This document shows, in pieces, positions 12,983 through 25,124 of a stretch of 64,000 nt of DNA. The DNA is taken from assembly GCF_014805685.1 (NCBI RefSeq), contig NC_060911.1:7668212-7732211 (forward strand), given 5' to 3'. Below the pieces are notes generated by a model. That model was not told the DNA's origin. It worked only from the letters and a program-made list of their open reading frames with translations, and ran no database searches. This stretch comes from Silurus meridionalis. Taxonomy: Eukaryota; Chordata; Actinopteri; Siluriformes; Siluridae. A program made the translations under genes and the position numbers. Every line of letters starts with the position of its first letter. Position 1 is the first letter of the stretch.

Positions 12983-14110
12983 CCTGAGCTCCTGAGGGAA
13001 AAACAAATCTAATATAATAATATTCATATTAACAATAAGAATAATGCATTGCCTCTTAGGACTTCTGTAACCATTTGATCACATTCCCCTTTTTTATTAT
13101 TTTTTTCTTAGATTTTTCAACAACTGCAACCAAGCAAAATTCTATCCAGATAAAGTTATATGACCTGGTATTTGTTTGTCCTCAAAGACCCTTGTGTAAG
13201 CAAAAAGCCTCAAACTACACAGAAATAAAACATCTCTGCCTTGTTAAAAAAAAAACATTGGAGGCAAACAATAACTGTAAAAGGGCAACCATTATTTTAT
13301 AAGCATAATGGTAACAGCTCATCTAGAATGCCCTTACGTCAGCTAAAAGTCATCGCCCCCCTCCAACGTTCGGCCCAGTCCCATGGTGTTTGATAATGAA
13401 CCCAGCCAGCAATATTCTAGACAGACGTATCAGCTTTGTGCTTAGACTTCATTTGTAACTGTAAGCTAGGCATACACTGGATTTATTTTATTTATTTATT
13501 TATATTTTGGAGCACAAGAACTCCGCGGTGCTGTACTATGATTTCCCTGTAGAGCCGTCGATCGTGTTTTGGCTTTACCTCTGTCTATCTCAATCAAAAC
13601 AACCTGATTACCTTACACGTCTACCCAAAAGCAGGGCGTGTAGTTTCTGTTTCAGACAGTTTTAAAAGCGAGTACTTGAGATTTACTCATGCAGCCTTTA
13701 AAAATGCAAAAATGTTATTGGATTTTTAATATTGCTTATTTGTTTTGACAGTTTTTCGTGCTCTCGTCTAAAAGTTTAACAGATGGCTTACAGTTCTATT
13801 GTTGGAATTCATTGCCTGATTTGCATATGATCGATAAATGGCGTATCTGCCGGGACTATAAAACAGCATCTTGATCTGAAATCTGCAACACATATTTGTT
13901 ATGCAATTGAGAGAGAAATCTTGCAGTACTTTTCCCTAATGAAAATATCAATGGCACTAGAGAGAGAGAGAAAAAAAAACAGGTATACGCATACTGCTTT
14001 TCTCTCATGTTCACTTTTCACCTGATAGTAAGCCTATATAAGTCTATAAAATGCCTACAAAAGAGTTTTTTGACAGCTGACATCTTTTAAACCTACATAC
14101 ATTTTTATTA

Positions 14111-14466
14111 CAGTAATCCTCCGCTTTACCGCGGTTTGACTCTCGTGCCCCCGGTTTATCACAGAATTGCATTTGCCACATAACTAATTAGTTTGGCTGA
14201 TTTTCCCGATCTCTCGCGATAGCACCATGGACCAAAAAAATTTGAGTTATTGTTTCAATATAGTTATTGTTTTATGGAGTTTTATGCTGAAATAATGAAA
14301 TATATTCACAAAAATATAACTATTAATTATAAAATGAAGTAAAACGTTATTACAGTACAGTACTGTATACATAAAAAAGCATTTTTAGAGTGGCATTTGT
14401 TTATCGTGGTTTTTCGTTTATCACAGGTTTTGGAACATAACCACCGCGATAAATGGGGGTTTACTG
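14111..14466. mobile_element. pogo/Tigger-like MITE, copy I
   Basis: A 356-bp TA-flanked element that begins CAGTAATCCTCCGCTTTACC and ends TAAATGGGGGTTTACTG. The tips are inverted, and the CCGCGGT/ACCGCGAT boxes repeat in both arms. It has no coding capacity. The tips resemble the Tigger/pogo group of Tc1/mariner elements (assignment from memory). A copy in the opposite orientation lies at 20941-21273. Confidence 0.85.
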
Positions 14467-15388
14467 TATACGTTTTGGTTTTATGTTATGACCCTGTCAA
14501 GGCTATGCTAGAATTGCTTAACAACTGACCTCGTAGCACCTCATACTTCCTGTGTCATTTTCATATAATGAAGAGGAAATATTTAAAACTCAATGCTTAG
14601 TGGGAAGAAAAACTATACATAAACGTCATTATAGTGTAATGAGGTTGACATACGGCTTTCGTGTAATATGAAAACAGGTCAGAGGAAAGATACATAGCTA
14701 GGTCAAGGCAGTATCTTTTATTTATTTATTAATTTATTTTTAATTTTTTTTAGAAAAAATTATCATTATCATGGTTTTTCATATTCTACTTTCAATTAAA
14801 ATCTTTACAAAAAATTGACTCGAGCTCACAAATACTATAAATATTAATAATTATTATGTAGATTACTTGGTACCATGGTTATAATCCATGCTTTAAATAC
14901 CAAAGTGTTATAAATTGTCCTAAATGTTTTTATGTAATAACAGGTCATAAAGCCTTTTTTCCAGCAATATGTAAATACTCAATTGTGCGCAATGAATTGT
15001 GAAGCCTTTGAAACAGGTTATGAAGGTGTTTATAGGTGCTTCTACATACGACCTTCATAAAAAGTGGTACACGTTTGGACAATGTTGGAAAATTGCTGTG
15101 TTATAAGAGGAATAGGACGCTATGTAAAGACGTCCACAGTAGACATCGCTTGTTATTTTCCTTTAACAATATTCTCCATATTTGGATGAATGCATTAACA
15201 GGACATAGATGCAATGTGATATTCACAAATAAAGTTGACAAAAACAACATTCACATCTGGATGTTCACACGATGACCGTCATGCCATTAGTGGTTGTGAT
15301 ATTTACTGTATATAGATTAGTAAACGGTTGTCAAGATAATACCAGATAACACTAGAAGCATGTTTATCACTTGACCTGTCGGCTGTAA

Positions 15389-15417
15389 TACTAACACGTG
15401 TGCGTTTGTGTGTGAAG
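15389..15417 (+). promoter_or_regulatory. nrxn2: branch point and UG-rich 3' splice site of the EGF3 exon
   Basis: TACTAAC at 15389-15395 places the branch adenosine at 15394, 24 nt before the exon, a textbook distance. Between it and GAAG there is no pyrimidine tract but a GT-rich run (GTGTGCGTTTGTGTGTG). UG-rich RNA of this kind is known to bind CELF-family proteins and TDP-43. Regulated inclusion is an inference. Confidence 0.65.
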
Positions 15418-15537
15418 GACCCAGCACCACCTGCACGGAGGACTCTTGCCATAATCAGGGGGTGTGTCTGCAGCAGTGGGAGGGCTTCTCGTGCGACTGT
15501 AGCATGACGTCCTATGGAGGCTCGTACTGCAGCGATC
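15418..15537 (+). CDS. nrxn2: alpha-neurexin exon, third EGF-like repeat (EGF-C)
   Basis: Next exon of the same receptor, 120 nt. It completes a split Gly codon from the previous exon and ends one base into the next codon (phase 1 to phase 1). The 39 full codons form one EGF module with six cysteines in the expected order: TTC, DSC, GVC, FSC, DC and SYC. The core [21 protein letters not shown] is the neurexin EGF3 signature. In the protein this module sits between LNS5 and LNS6. The donor is C|GTGAGT at 15537/15538, a strong consensus site. The leftover C would begin the Pro codon that starts the LNS6 linker in the family. The end reads YCSD where I recall CND in mammals, a small lineage difference. 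No frame damage is seen. The gap to the previous exon is 2,984 bp. Confidence 0.94.
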
Positions 15538-17181
15538 GTGAGTGTTCCATTTGCTTTTTTTTTACTCTGCTGGTTGGCTAATGGCATTGGGTCAGTTCTA
15601 ATATAGTGTCGATTTGGTTTAGTTTAGTTTTTAGTTTGGTTTCATTTGCTTTTATGAACTGTCTGGTTATGGATTTGCTGTTGTCACATCACATATATAT
15701 ATTTTTCCCTTTTGTTTTGTAGTCAGATAAATCAAACTAGCATCAGTGGATTTTAGTTCCAGGCAGAAATACTGAAGTGGTTCTTTCATTTCATCTCAGA
15801 AACATGCGTTCAATTTCATAGATATCTCCATGACATGTGATGTGGTTATTAAACGACACAGCACTGAGCTTTCATGAGTACTTTCGCTTGTACCAGACTC
15901 TACCGTTCTGTGCTAGTTGCATTGGGGGCACCACTATGGGGAGGAAGGAGCTAAAACCCACAGGCGGCTGAGAGTGCAGGAAAGAGAACGAGTAAAAGAC
16001 TGATGAAAGGTGGGTATGAAGAGATACAAGGCTGTGTTTGAAGTCCTCGGTGCTACCTGGGCTAAGGTATTCAGCGATGGTGAACTTGCAGGCTTGTACT
16101 CGCTTTGTGCGAGCTGCCTGGTGAGCTGCTCTAAAAAAGTCTATAAACGTCGACGAAAGACTTTGGCCCTCGCTCTCGGGACTGATAGCTCTACCGAGCC
16201 ACTGTGCACTGAGAGTTTTTTGGCTAATTCTTTAACGTCTTTTAACCGCTGCTGATTTATTCTGATTAATTGGATCTATGGCATCTCCCTTCTGGTATGC
16301 AGACTTAATCTAGAGGTAATTGAAAGCCTGGACACACGTACACACTCCCCGATTGGAGGTGACTGTGTGACTTTGTCTTTTAGAAAAAGGAAATCTGTTA
16401 AGGTGTTTAACCCGCTTAGCTTTTAATGTCCAGATATTTTTTCTTGAGGTAAACAAGGGCTGTTATTACTCCATGTGCACTAGTGCTGAACCTGTGCAAA
16501 CCTTTTTTTTATATATGATCATGGCTTTTTAATTTTGCTTAGCATAGCAGTAAAATTTCTATTGAGGGGTATAGTCTCAGGTATGTTAATAAACAGAGAT
16601 TAAAACATTGCAAGCTAAAGATGCTATTGAGGACTTGTCTTGGTTCATAAAGACTTGGGGCAAATGAGTGGTCAACGAAGACTAGCAGAGCGATGTCCAT
16701 TTAGTCCACGTACGGATTATGAAATGCTGTGAGATTCGCTTTGAAATTTGACACTAGACACGACTAGTACTGTGTTACTATCCAGAGCTTTTATTATTAT
16801 CTTGAATACGTACCATGACATTCAGGAAAAAAACAAATGCAGCAGGACGAAATGTCGGTGCAAAACACTGTGTCCATTTAACAATCAAGTGTGACTGGCA
16901 GGAAGATCAACCACATGGGCAACCAAAGGACATCTAAAACCAAGAAACTTTGGTTCATGGTGCATTTGGAAACATTTCAAATGTTCAAATCAAGTGTTTG
17001 TTTTGATATAGGTATTTAACCATTATATGGTCCACAGTCCTCTGATGCAAGTCAATGCTAAAGCTCTACAGTAGCACAAGCACAACACTTCTGGTTCTCA
17101 ATTGCACCACTTGCTGCACTCCAAAAAGTCAGATCGGTGTAGACGATATTATTATCATCAATAGCACAAGGTCCTTCAGAG
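15538..17181. other. intronic stretch, no gene recognised
   Basis: Unique-looking sequence of moderate GC around 15880-16260. The 81-codon frame at 16010-16255 has no domain I recognise and no exon-like boundary. The rest is AT-rich. Confidence 0.4.
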
Positions 17182-17557
17182 CAGCGGTCTCCAACCTTTT
17201 TTGCGCCACGGACCGGATTAATGTCAGACAATATTTTTACGGACCAACCTTTAAAGTGTGGTGGATAAATACAACAAAATGATGACCGGTGTAAAAACTG
17301 GTATTTTTTAAATATAATATAAACGTAAATACACTGTGTTGTTTTTTTGGAGCAGCCCCTTTAATAAGGTAGCGAATGGAGGTAAGACATGTGACCGAGG
17401 CATCATGACATGCATCAAGAGTGAATCAGACAGATGTGGCGGAGAGAATGCGGTAATTTTCCAAAATAAAACATTGTTCACAATCAGATAATAAATGAAA
17501 CAGAAATAATGTAAGTTATGTATTCTTTCTGTGCGGCCTGGTAACAATTAACCACTG
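17182..17557. mobile_element. hAT MITE with 8-bp target duplication
   Basis: A 376-bp non-coding element starting CAGCGGTCTCCAACCTTTTT and ending ATTAACCACTG. It is bracketed by CTTCAGAG (17174-17181) and CTTTAGAG (17558-17565), a 7-of-8 match to the 8-bp duplication that hAT elements make. The GCGCCACGGACCGG string near the 5' tip belongs to a widespread vertebrate hAT family (from memory). Confidence 0.85.
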
Positions 17558-17565
17558 CTTTAGAG

Positions 17566-18761
17566 CATAAAGATTTGAATCCAGACAATTTCACAGCTAT
17601 TTCATGCAAACATTATATTATTATGCTCAAACCTGTCAATCACAATATAGACATCTATAAGCTCATATATGCAGAAGAGGGTAGATAGTGCTTTCCTCAG
17701 AGTGTGTTATGTTGCCCTGTGAAGCAGCATGAGCAGCAGTCAGCCTCATAGTTTCCACTTAGCAATTGTTTTATGACAGTGAGATATAGCTGGATGGCAA
17801 TGTATTGGCAGGGGGCCACATTGGAGAGTAAATGGAATGACGAGGCACTGTATTCCTCCACTGGGCAATGAGTTATTGAAGCATGCTACATTAGTTAACT
17901 TTGCTAGAAATGGATACACACTTGTTTGGTCCTTTTAGTCTGTTAATGCGCTTAATTAGCTGGATAGCTCCATTAGCTACCCTATTTATTTATTTATTTT
18001 TAGCAAGGCCAATTACATTTCCAAGGACCCATAACATGAATCGCACTGGAGCTTTTTAGACAATGAACATATGAAAAGACCATTGCATAAGATTTGCTTG
18101 GGCATACGCCAATATTAAACACGTTGAAGATGGATTAATGGAGTAATCAAGATAAAAAAATTGCACACTGGAATAGATTTGCTAGTGTACAGATGTTGCT
18201 GGTTTGTTTAGATCTGCGCATGAACAGTATATAAATAATATGAACGCTATGCACTTGCTCTTCGTCTGATGATGATTATGATGATGATGGTTTTCAATGA
18301 GATTTGAGATTCAGAAAGAAAAGCAAACACGCATACACCTTTCTGTCTCGCTTTCATCACGATTGGGCACGCTTCCTTTATAGGGATTCGAATCGGCCTG
18401 CTTTTTATGACATTAACATCTCAGCTTTTTTTTTTCTGGTTGCAGGTTGATGTAATATTTTTTATTTCATATAACGTCATATTCGGTTGCTACAAAGTGT
18501 AGAAAAGTTTAAGGGGTTTGAATACTAATGCAAGCCACTGGATAAACTTGTATAATTAAGAGAGACATGCGAAGTGCGGTTATGTGAGGGGATAATGGAG
18601 TATCCGTTTACATACTTCGGTTTGTTGCATCTGACTCCACCCTTTAACACCACACTATTCAAACACACACAAACAAACAGTGATGGTATTATTATTCAGC
18701 GAAAGTCTGTCATGTCAATTTGCTTTTTCACAGTGTGAGACACAAGCTCATCTGCAAATAA

Positions 18762-18763
<2 letters not shown>
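17566..18763. other. intronic stretch, no gene recognised
   Basis: AT-rich DNA with a GATGATGATTATGATGATG run near 18266. No coding frame or repeat family recognised. Confidence 0.4.

Positions 18764-18806
<43 letters not shown>
18764..18806. repeat. (AC)n microsatellite
   Basis: About 21 uninterrupted AC units. Its reverse strand gives a false valine-cysteine frame. Confidence 0.97.
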
Positions 18807-18809
<3 letters not shown>

Positions 18810-19091
18810 TCGTGTGCTAACGTGTGACCTCACACTCACATACATACGCACACAGGAATGATTTAAAATAAGAATCAATGTTGCTATTCATTCCTCTGTT
18901 TTTTTGTGGGTTTTTTTTTATCTCTCCCTCTATCACTTCATGCTCCATCTGGCTTTGTCCCCTGTTCCCTCAGAATGTCACATTCGATCCTCTCTGTCTT
19001 TCTGTGCTTTTTCAATTTCATCCTTCCCTTTGTTCATCTCTCTCCTCCCCGAGGTGTCAGGAGGGATGCGGTCAGGCAGAGCTTTGTGTGA

Positions 19092-19093
<2 letters not shown>

Positions 19094-19143
<50 letters not shown>

Positions 19144-19153
19144 CTGTGTGTGT
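19094..19153. repeat. (GT)n microsatellite
   Basis: About 23 GT units with one TATCT break near 19141. It lies only 290 bp from the AC tract at 18764 and in the opposite sense. Confidence 0.96.
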
Positions 19154-19699
19154 TGAAATAAAAATTTAGCTCTGCGGTAGTGCTCTCATGCATAACAACA
19201 CAATGACTGCAGTTCCATTCAAGTCTCTGTCTCTCCATTTCAATATAAAACACACACACACTCACAATAACCCTCTTTTATTCTGTTCATATACCTGGCT
19301 GCTGTTTGCTTCTGTCTCGGTTTCAACACTTTTGTCAAGGCAGAGACCCAGACACATTAGCTGTGTGCAGACTCGTCTTTTCAGTCCCCTGATTTAGCTC
19401 TTCCTTTCCGAGGTTATACCTTGACAAAGTTTGCGACGTTCGCCGTAGTGAAACCTGATGAGCTCAGACAGCCATGGTGAAAGAGACAGATGAAGAGAGA
19501 GATATTTTGAAGGAGAGACGGCAGGTTTGTGCAGGAGCGGATCCTACACCGCTGAACAAATGCAACAGGAGACAAGTTTTTTTTGCCCGTCTCGCATGCT
19601 AAAGCTTGTTTATTTCTGTCTGTCTGTCTTTATTTATTTATTTTTTTGGTGATGGGTTGCAATGTGGTAAGACTAGAAAGTGAATCTGTAGATTTAACA

Positions 19700-19770
19700 G
19701 TTTATTGTCATATGTACAGGAAACTGTTGGTTATACCATACAGTGAAATTCTTACTCTTGAGCAGCTTCA
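19700..19770. repeat. short dispersed-repeat fragment
   Basis: The string TTTATTGTCATATGTACAGG followed by ACAGTGAAATTCTTACTCTTG is common in fish introns (from memory) and looks like the end of a retroposon. Only about 70 bp are recognisable. The neighbours 19160-19690 and 19775-20255 show nothing further. Confidence 0.5.
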
Positions 19771-20261
19771 CATATGAAAGACACACAAAGACCAAAAAAA
19801 GGAAAAAGTACTAAATTTAAATAAAGTAATGCAATTGCAAGTAGAAAAGGGAAATGGGGAAAACTTTTTTTTATTAATTCTAATAATATCAGTTTAGTTG
19901 CTGGACTGTACGTTTTAGCAGTTAATAATTCTAAAATAAAAAAAACAAGGAAATCTTATATTTGCAATAAAACTAGGCATCAGAGGAAAACATTAAAACA
20001 CAACAGGAAGTGAGCAATGTCTTTCTGCTTCTTACTTTTTATTCCACAGTAGTTTTGCTACAAACTGCAATCATATAACGGCGCACATTTTTCATCTGCT
20101 TATAAACTATGATAGTTTACAATTTAATATTTGGTGGAGTTTAAATTTAGAGTTTGAATTTAAGAGGTATTACTGTGTAATCAATGAATATTGCTAAAAA
20201 AAATTTTAAAAGAAAGAAGGAAAAGTTTTAGTTATTCTATTAGTCTATGCATTATGATTTA

Positions 20262-20921
20262 CCGTAATTTCCAGACTATTAAGCGCACCCATATATAAGC
20301 CGCACCTTTGCATTTGACCAAGATTTTTATTTTTAAACATAAATAAGCTGCACCTGTCTATAAGCCGCTACATAAGTGTCTACATTAAAACTAATGAACC
20401 TAACACAGGCTTTACGAAAGACAGTGTCTGTTACACGGTGTAATGGGTGAAATATGTTGTGGCTCCTTTAAGAAGCAGAGCGGTATTTTGGGAATAGCCT
20501 GCTGCCGCATTTTTCCACTAATACAGCATGTGTGCAAGACCAAGAAATATGTCCTTATTTTTTTCTGATGCTCATTTCTAAGTTTCTTTGACTAACCCGT
20601 AATGCTGTTGCCAAGAAAAATTAAAAAGCACGAGTTTGGAAACCTGTCTGTGCTTATATGATTTCTGTTGCAACTGGAGTTAGCGAGTTATCCGATGACC
20701 CAGACTCAACGGGTTACAACGGCTTGTATCTAAACAGTAGCCGACCAAGTAAGTCATTGTTTACTGTCTTCCTCCTTCCTTTCACAACTATTTCTCTCGG
20801 GAGTTTTTCTTTTGGCGGCTTATAGACAGGTGCGGCTTATTTATGTTCAAAATAAAAATCTTTGTCAAATTCAGTGGGTCCGGCTTATATATGGGTGCAC
20901 TTAATAGTCTGGAAATTACGG
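20262..20921. mobile_element. TA-flanked MITE with CCGTAATTTCC ends, copy 1
   Basis: A 660-bp element from CCGTAATTTCCAGACTATTAAG to CTTAATAGTCTGGAAATTACGG with a TA on each side. The subterminal boxes (ATAAGCCGC, ATATATAAGCCGCACC) repeat in both arms. It has no open frame of transposase type. A second copy in the opposite orientation lies at 56009-56786. The TA duplication points to the Tc1/mariner/pogo group, but I cannot name the autonomous partner. Confidence 0.88.
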
Positions 20922-20940
20922 TACTCTCCAATTCCAAATA

Positions 20941-21273
20941 CAGTAATCCCCCATTTACCGCAGAGGTTACGTTCCAAAACTGCCTGCAATAAACAAAAAA
21001 AACACCACCACAAAAATGCTATTTTATGTATACAGTACTGTACAGTATTAACATTTTTACTTAATTTTATAATTAATACTTATATTTTATTCATACATTT
21101 CATTATTTCAACATAAAACTCCATAAAAACAATTCCCTGTAAGTGTTTTGGTCTATCGTGCGATCTGCGAGAGACCGGGAAAAACATCCAAACTAATTAG
21201 TTATGTGGCAAACGTAATTCCGCGGTAAAACGGGGGCGCGAGATTCAAACCGCGGTAAAGCGGGAGATTACTG
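20941..21273. mobile_element. pogo/Tigger-like MITE, copy II
   Basis: A 333-bp relative of 14111-14466 in the opposite orientation. It starts CAGTAATCCCCCATTTACCG, ends AAGCGGGAGATTACTG and is flanked by TA. It sits 19 bp after the end of the MITE at 20262-20921. Confidence 0.87.
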
Positions 21274-21279
21274 TAATAA

Positions 21280-22836
21280 AAATGTTTATAAGGCTACCAT
21301 TTAAATAATAATAAAATAATAATAATAATAATTAGAAGTTTCTGCATTAGCTGCACATGTATAGTATGTGATTTTTCAAACATCATGCTAATTAAATTAT
21401 TTTGTCAGAATACAATTATGTGTTTTCTGTTAATAATAACATTAGGGAGACATTTTTGTTTATAGGAAGTTCAATTGCATAGCAAACACAGAAGCAAAAT
21501 TTTCAAAGTCAATAATATGAATTTTGTGAAATTTCCTTCCTTTTTTGCAATGTAAGGAAAAAAGAAATGTTGATTTATGTGGAAAATAACCGCAATTATA
21601 AACACAAGCACTAGCGATTGTTCTCGACATTTGGCTGCACTATTTTTATTGAAAGTATTTTAAATGTTATGGTTTTTGTCTCTATCAGTTTTTATAACTT
21701 ATCTAATAAATCAGAAAGGAATGGTGCCATTGATCCAGTCAGACATTTTCTGTGAGCTATTAATGACATTTAACCAGCTGGAACTCATACACACAAAAGA
21801 TCAGACCATTCGGAAAATGATTATACAATCAATCTGTCAAACGTTTTTTTTTTTTCCCTCAAGGACAAAAGCAACCAAAAATAACTATTAGTTTGTGAAA
21901 ACATTGAACAAAATGGAATGTCTGAATGTCAAGAATTTGAAATTCAGGAAGCTCTGCAAATCTTAATAAATTCAGTTGCTTGTTGCTGGTAGACAGTTAG
22001 CATAGTTTTGCTACAGTAGTTAGCCACCCAACACTAATGGAAAAGCTGCTTGAATAAACTGGTGGTTCCAGCGTTCCTTTTGCTGTGAGGATCACTTCAC
22101 GCCGCTGCCAATTTGCATGAAAATGATGCTTTGCTACAATCAGCAAGTTTGTTTATGACTCCTGTCACCCTATTATCACTGAGTCAACATCACCAAGCTA
22201 TTGTCTTGCGATAGCTGCTTCCCAGGAAGCCACAGGCAGCGATGACCCAAACCCTGGGGCATTCTGTAACTGCAGGCCCAAATCCTCTTTGAAAATTATT
22301 AAACTGATTGCTCCTTAAGCATGGCACGTCTTAAAGAGCAATTAATGTCGTGAGTAATTGCTTCTGGTCCGCTGACTCTTCCAGCTGTTATTGTTGAATG
22401 CCAGTTCATTCTGCACGAAAGCTAAAGAGAAAGAGAGCGGGACAGGAACAATGCAGGAGAAAGAACGATGAGTGAAAAGGAAGGAAATCAGGCAAACAAG
22501 AAGAGGAAAGCAATTACATGCGGCACCACTTTGCTTTCCAGTATTGTGAGGGTAAATTGTGTTGGTGGTTTATAAATCGTCGTTTAAAGCATTCCATTAG
22601 CAGCACTCCTCTCCTTCTGTGTGTATGCTGGCACTCTGGTCAATTTTTTTATGGTGTGATAAAAGCAGCTCCACATTGTAAATGCTGAAAGATGTTTTTG
22701 TTTAGTTTTTTGTTGTTTTAATTTTGTATTTTTTTAATAGTCCCTATAGTTTACCAAAATAGTAAAATCTGCAACCTAGGTCTAGTCACAAGTTATTATT
22801 TATAACTGATTAGGTGCTGCACAGCTTTTTTTTTTA
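21280..22836. other. intronic stretch with a candidate conserved block
   Basis: 21300-22050 is AT-rich with a short AAT run near 21305. From about 22050 to 22420 the composition is even and repeat-free, with an octamer ATTTGCAT at 22111-22118 and AATTAATG and GTAATTGC cores near 22340-22360, as in many deeply conserved vertebrate enhancers. No coding frame is seen. Confidence 0.4.
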
Positions 22837-23289
22837 TACATTATGTGGGCAAAAAATATCGGCCTTGACTTTTCCAGGCATATGTGGTACCTTCCCATAC
22901 TGTCACTACAAAGTTCAAAGCACACAATTCTATAGAATGTCTTTGGCTCCTGTAGCATTATATTTTCCCTTCATTAAAAATAAGTGACCCAAACCTATTC
23001 ATGACTAAGCCTCTGTGCACAAAGCAAACTCTATGAATATATAGTTCATATGGGTTGGAGTGGAATATATAGTGTTCTGCTGTAGAGTTCTGCCCTCCAC
23101 ACTAAGAACCCTATACACCTTTGGGATGAATTGGAACACTGACTGCACCCCAGGCCTTCTCACATTACACCAGTACCTGACTTTACTAACACCCTTGTTA
23201 CTGAATGAGCACAAATCCACACTCCAAAATCTAGTGGAACATCTTCCCAGAAGAGTGGAGGTCATTATAACAGCAAATGGGGTCCATAA
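22837..23289 (+). mobile_element. internally deleted Tc1-like element, copy D
   Basis: Forward copy of the family. It shows GACCCAAACC, CTGCACCCCAGGCCTTCTC and the transposase tail (LVEHLPRRVE followed by ITANG) in one clear frame at about 23220-23280. The upstream catalytic region is absent. The ends are worn, with ATTATGTGGGCAAAAAATAT at the left. Confidence 0.82.
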
Positions 23290-23654
23290 ATGTGAGATGT
23301 TCAAAAAGCAAATACCAGTCTTATCTTCGACAGCTGACACTAAAGGTCTTGTATCTACAGGTTTTAAGAAGTTTTAACAAAGCACTCATTTAGAGTTTCA
23401 AGTAAAATGTCAGGTAATATGTCAAAACTGACAAAACGAGTGATTAAACACTGGATAAATCTCACTAAGGAACATTAATATCTGTCTGCTACAAAGCAGT
23501 GCAGGCAATCAATATAAAACGCTTTCAAACTATACATAGTCTTACATGTTACTATTTGGGACTGGGTATTACCTGTTACTTTCTGAGAGCAAGGAATAAA
23601 CAGGTTTTCTGTATCTTTCATTTTGTTTTGTCTGTGGCAAACTATAATCACAAA

Positions 23655-23868
23655 TATTTACATTTGGCAGACGCCCTTATCCAGACGACTATCAATTATC
23701 TCATTAATACAACTAAACAGTTAAGGGTGATGGGCCTTGCTCAGGGGACCAGCAGCTTACTGGTGGTGGTGGATTTGAACTCTAAACCATCTGATCAAAA
23801 GTCCAACATCTTAACACTGAGTTTCAACGTTTCAAGCCCAGAACCTCAGCACCCACGACTCTAACCGA
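23655..23868 (-). repeat. tRNA-derived SINE with LINE2-type tail
   Basis: On the minus strand the end reads GGATAAGGGCGTCTGCCAAAT-like, the tail that fish SINEs share with L2-type LINEs. The other end is a degraded tRNA-like head containing a B-box-like string. A forward relative sits at 59129-59275. The 121-codon frame over this region is not a gene. Confidence 0.72.
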
Positions 23869-24056
23869 CCAATTCACCGAGGCAAATACAAACCAAGCAC
23901 GGCATTCTAGTCCTGCAGTCTTAGCGCACTTCCGTGTTCTCTTTTTTGCATTCGGAGCCATATATGTGTGTGTGCATGTTTAGGCTGATTAAATGTCTCC
24001 ACCACTGTCTTTGGGTTTTTTTGCAAAGGTCAGGGAACCAACCCCAGCCATTAGGG

Positions 24057-24225
24057 TTGCACAAGCCAGTGCACTCTTAGTGCCGGTCCCAAGCCCGGAT
24101 AAATCGGGAAGGTTGTGTTAGGAAGGGCATCCAGCGTAAAAAAATGTGCCAAATCAAACATGCGGATCATGAATACGGATGATCCGCTGTGGCGACCCCT
24201 AATGGGAGAAGCCAAAAGAAAGAAT
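24057..24225 (+). mobile_element. 3' end of an RTE-type LINE
   Basis: Carries GTGCCGGTCCCAAGCCCGGA, GGAAGGGCATCCAGCGTAAA and CTGTGGCGACCCCTAATGGG, the familiar 3' tail of an RTE-group non-LTR element common in fish. It is 5' truncated, as target-primed insertions usually are. A longer reverse copy lies at 54452-54935. Confidence 0.82.
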
Positions 24226-25124
24226 AAGTTCAGTTCACCGCATTAACTAAACCATTCATTTTTTGTTTCGTGTTTCTTGATCTTTCCTGAGTTCCTTCTT
24301 TTTGTTTTCATGTTCTTGTTCGGTCCAGTTCATGTTGTTTTCCGATCACCTGACCCATGCTTGTTTTACGCTTCGGATTCGTTTGCCTGCTTATTTAAAT
24401 AAAACTCTTAATTGTGCTCACCTGTGCTTGCATGTAGTATTACATGACCCAGGTGTATAAGAAGCTTTGACTAGCAGCATGTTTGCACACACACACACAC
24501 ACACACACGCAGTGCTCTTCCAAGTCCCAAAATGGTTCTTAAAAAATGTACTGTAAGACTCAAACGCACTTGTCATAAAACAAAGGGAGAAAAAGTATAG
24601 AAAGTGCAGACAAAATCACTGCTGAATCAAAATGTAAGAAGCAGAAGGAGAGAAAAAAAAGTTGTGAGCAACAACTGAAAGGGTGATAATATATTCAGTG
24701 TTTTAAACACCAGCATAATGAAAGTGCATGTTAGAAACTTGGTTCATGATTATTTTGACCTTATGTCTAATTCTGCTATTGCTAGTTTAGACTCAAGTCC
24801 TGTGTGCTGAAACCTTTGTATGTAACCCTGCCAACTTGATCCAACCAGTCGTTCTTTAGCCTAACCGAAGATGAATTGTGATCTGAAGCATGCAAAGAAA
24901 ATTGGGTACTCTTTTTAGTTGAATCAGTAGCCATGTTCACCTGGTCGAAATGTTTTGTCAGTATTTATGCTGGGTTACTATAGTTATTGTAGTCGTAATT
25001 GTACTCATCGTATTCTTATTCCCATATCCTCATATTCTTTTAAACTTAGATTATATTTTTAATCCTTGACAATGTAAAAAATGTCATGAATCGTATTGCA
25101 TATATGGGATGTTGGGAATTTTTA

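Larger units (their letters stand above)
12434..15417 (+). other. nrxn2: nrxn2 intron between LNS5 and EGF3 exons
   Basis: A complete 2,984-bp intron bounded by GTCAGT and GAAG. It contains an (ATT)n/poly-T tract (12899-12982) and one pogo/Tigger-like MITE (14111-14466). The rest, including 13000-14100 and 14470-15380, is AT-rich sequence in which I see no gene or recognised repeat. The 3' end carries a perfect TACTAAC branch-point motif. Confidence 0.85.

Noticed and set aside
23499..23864. Plus-strand frame of 121 codons
   Set aside because: Its second half lies over a reverse SINE, so it is repeat-derived.
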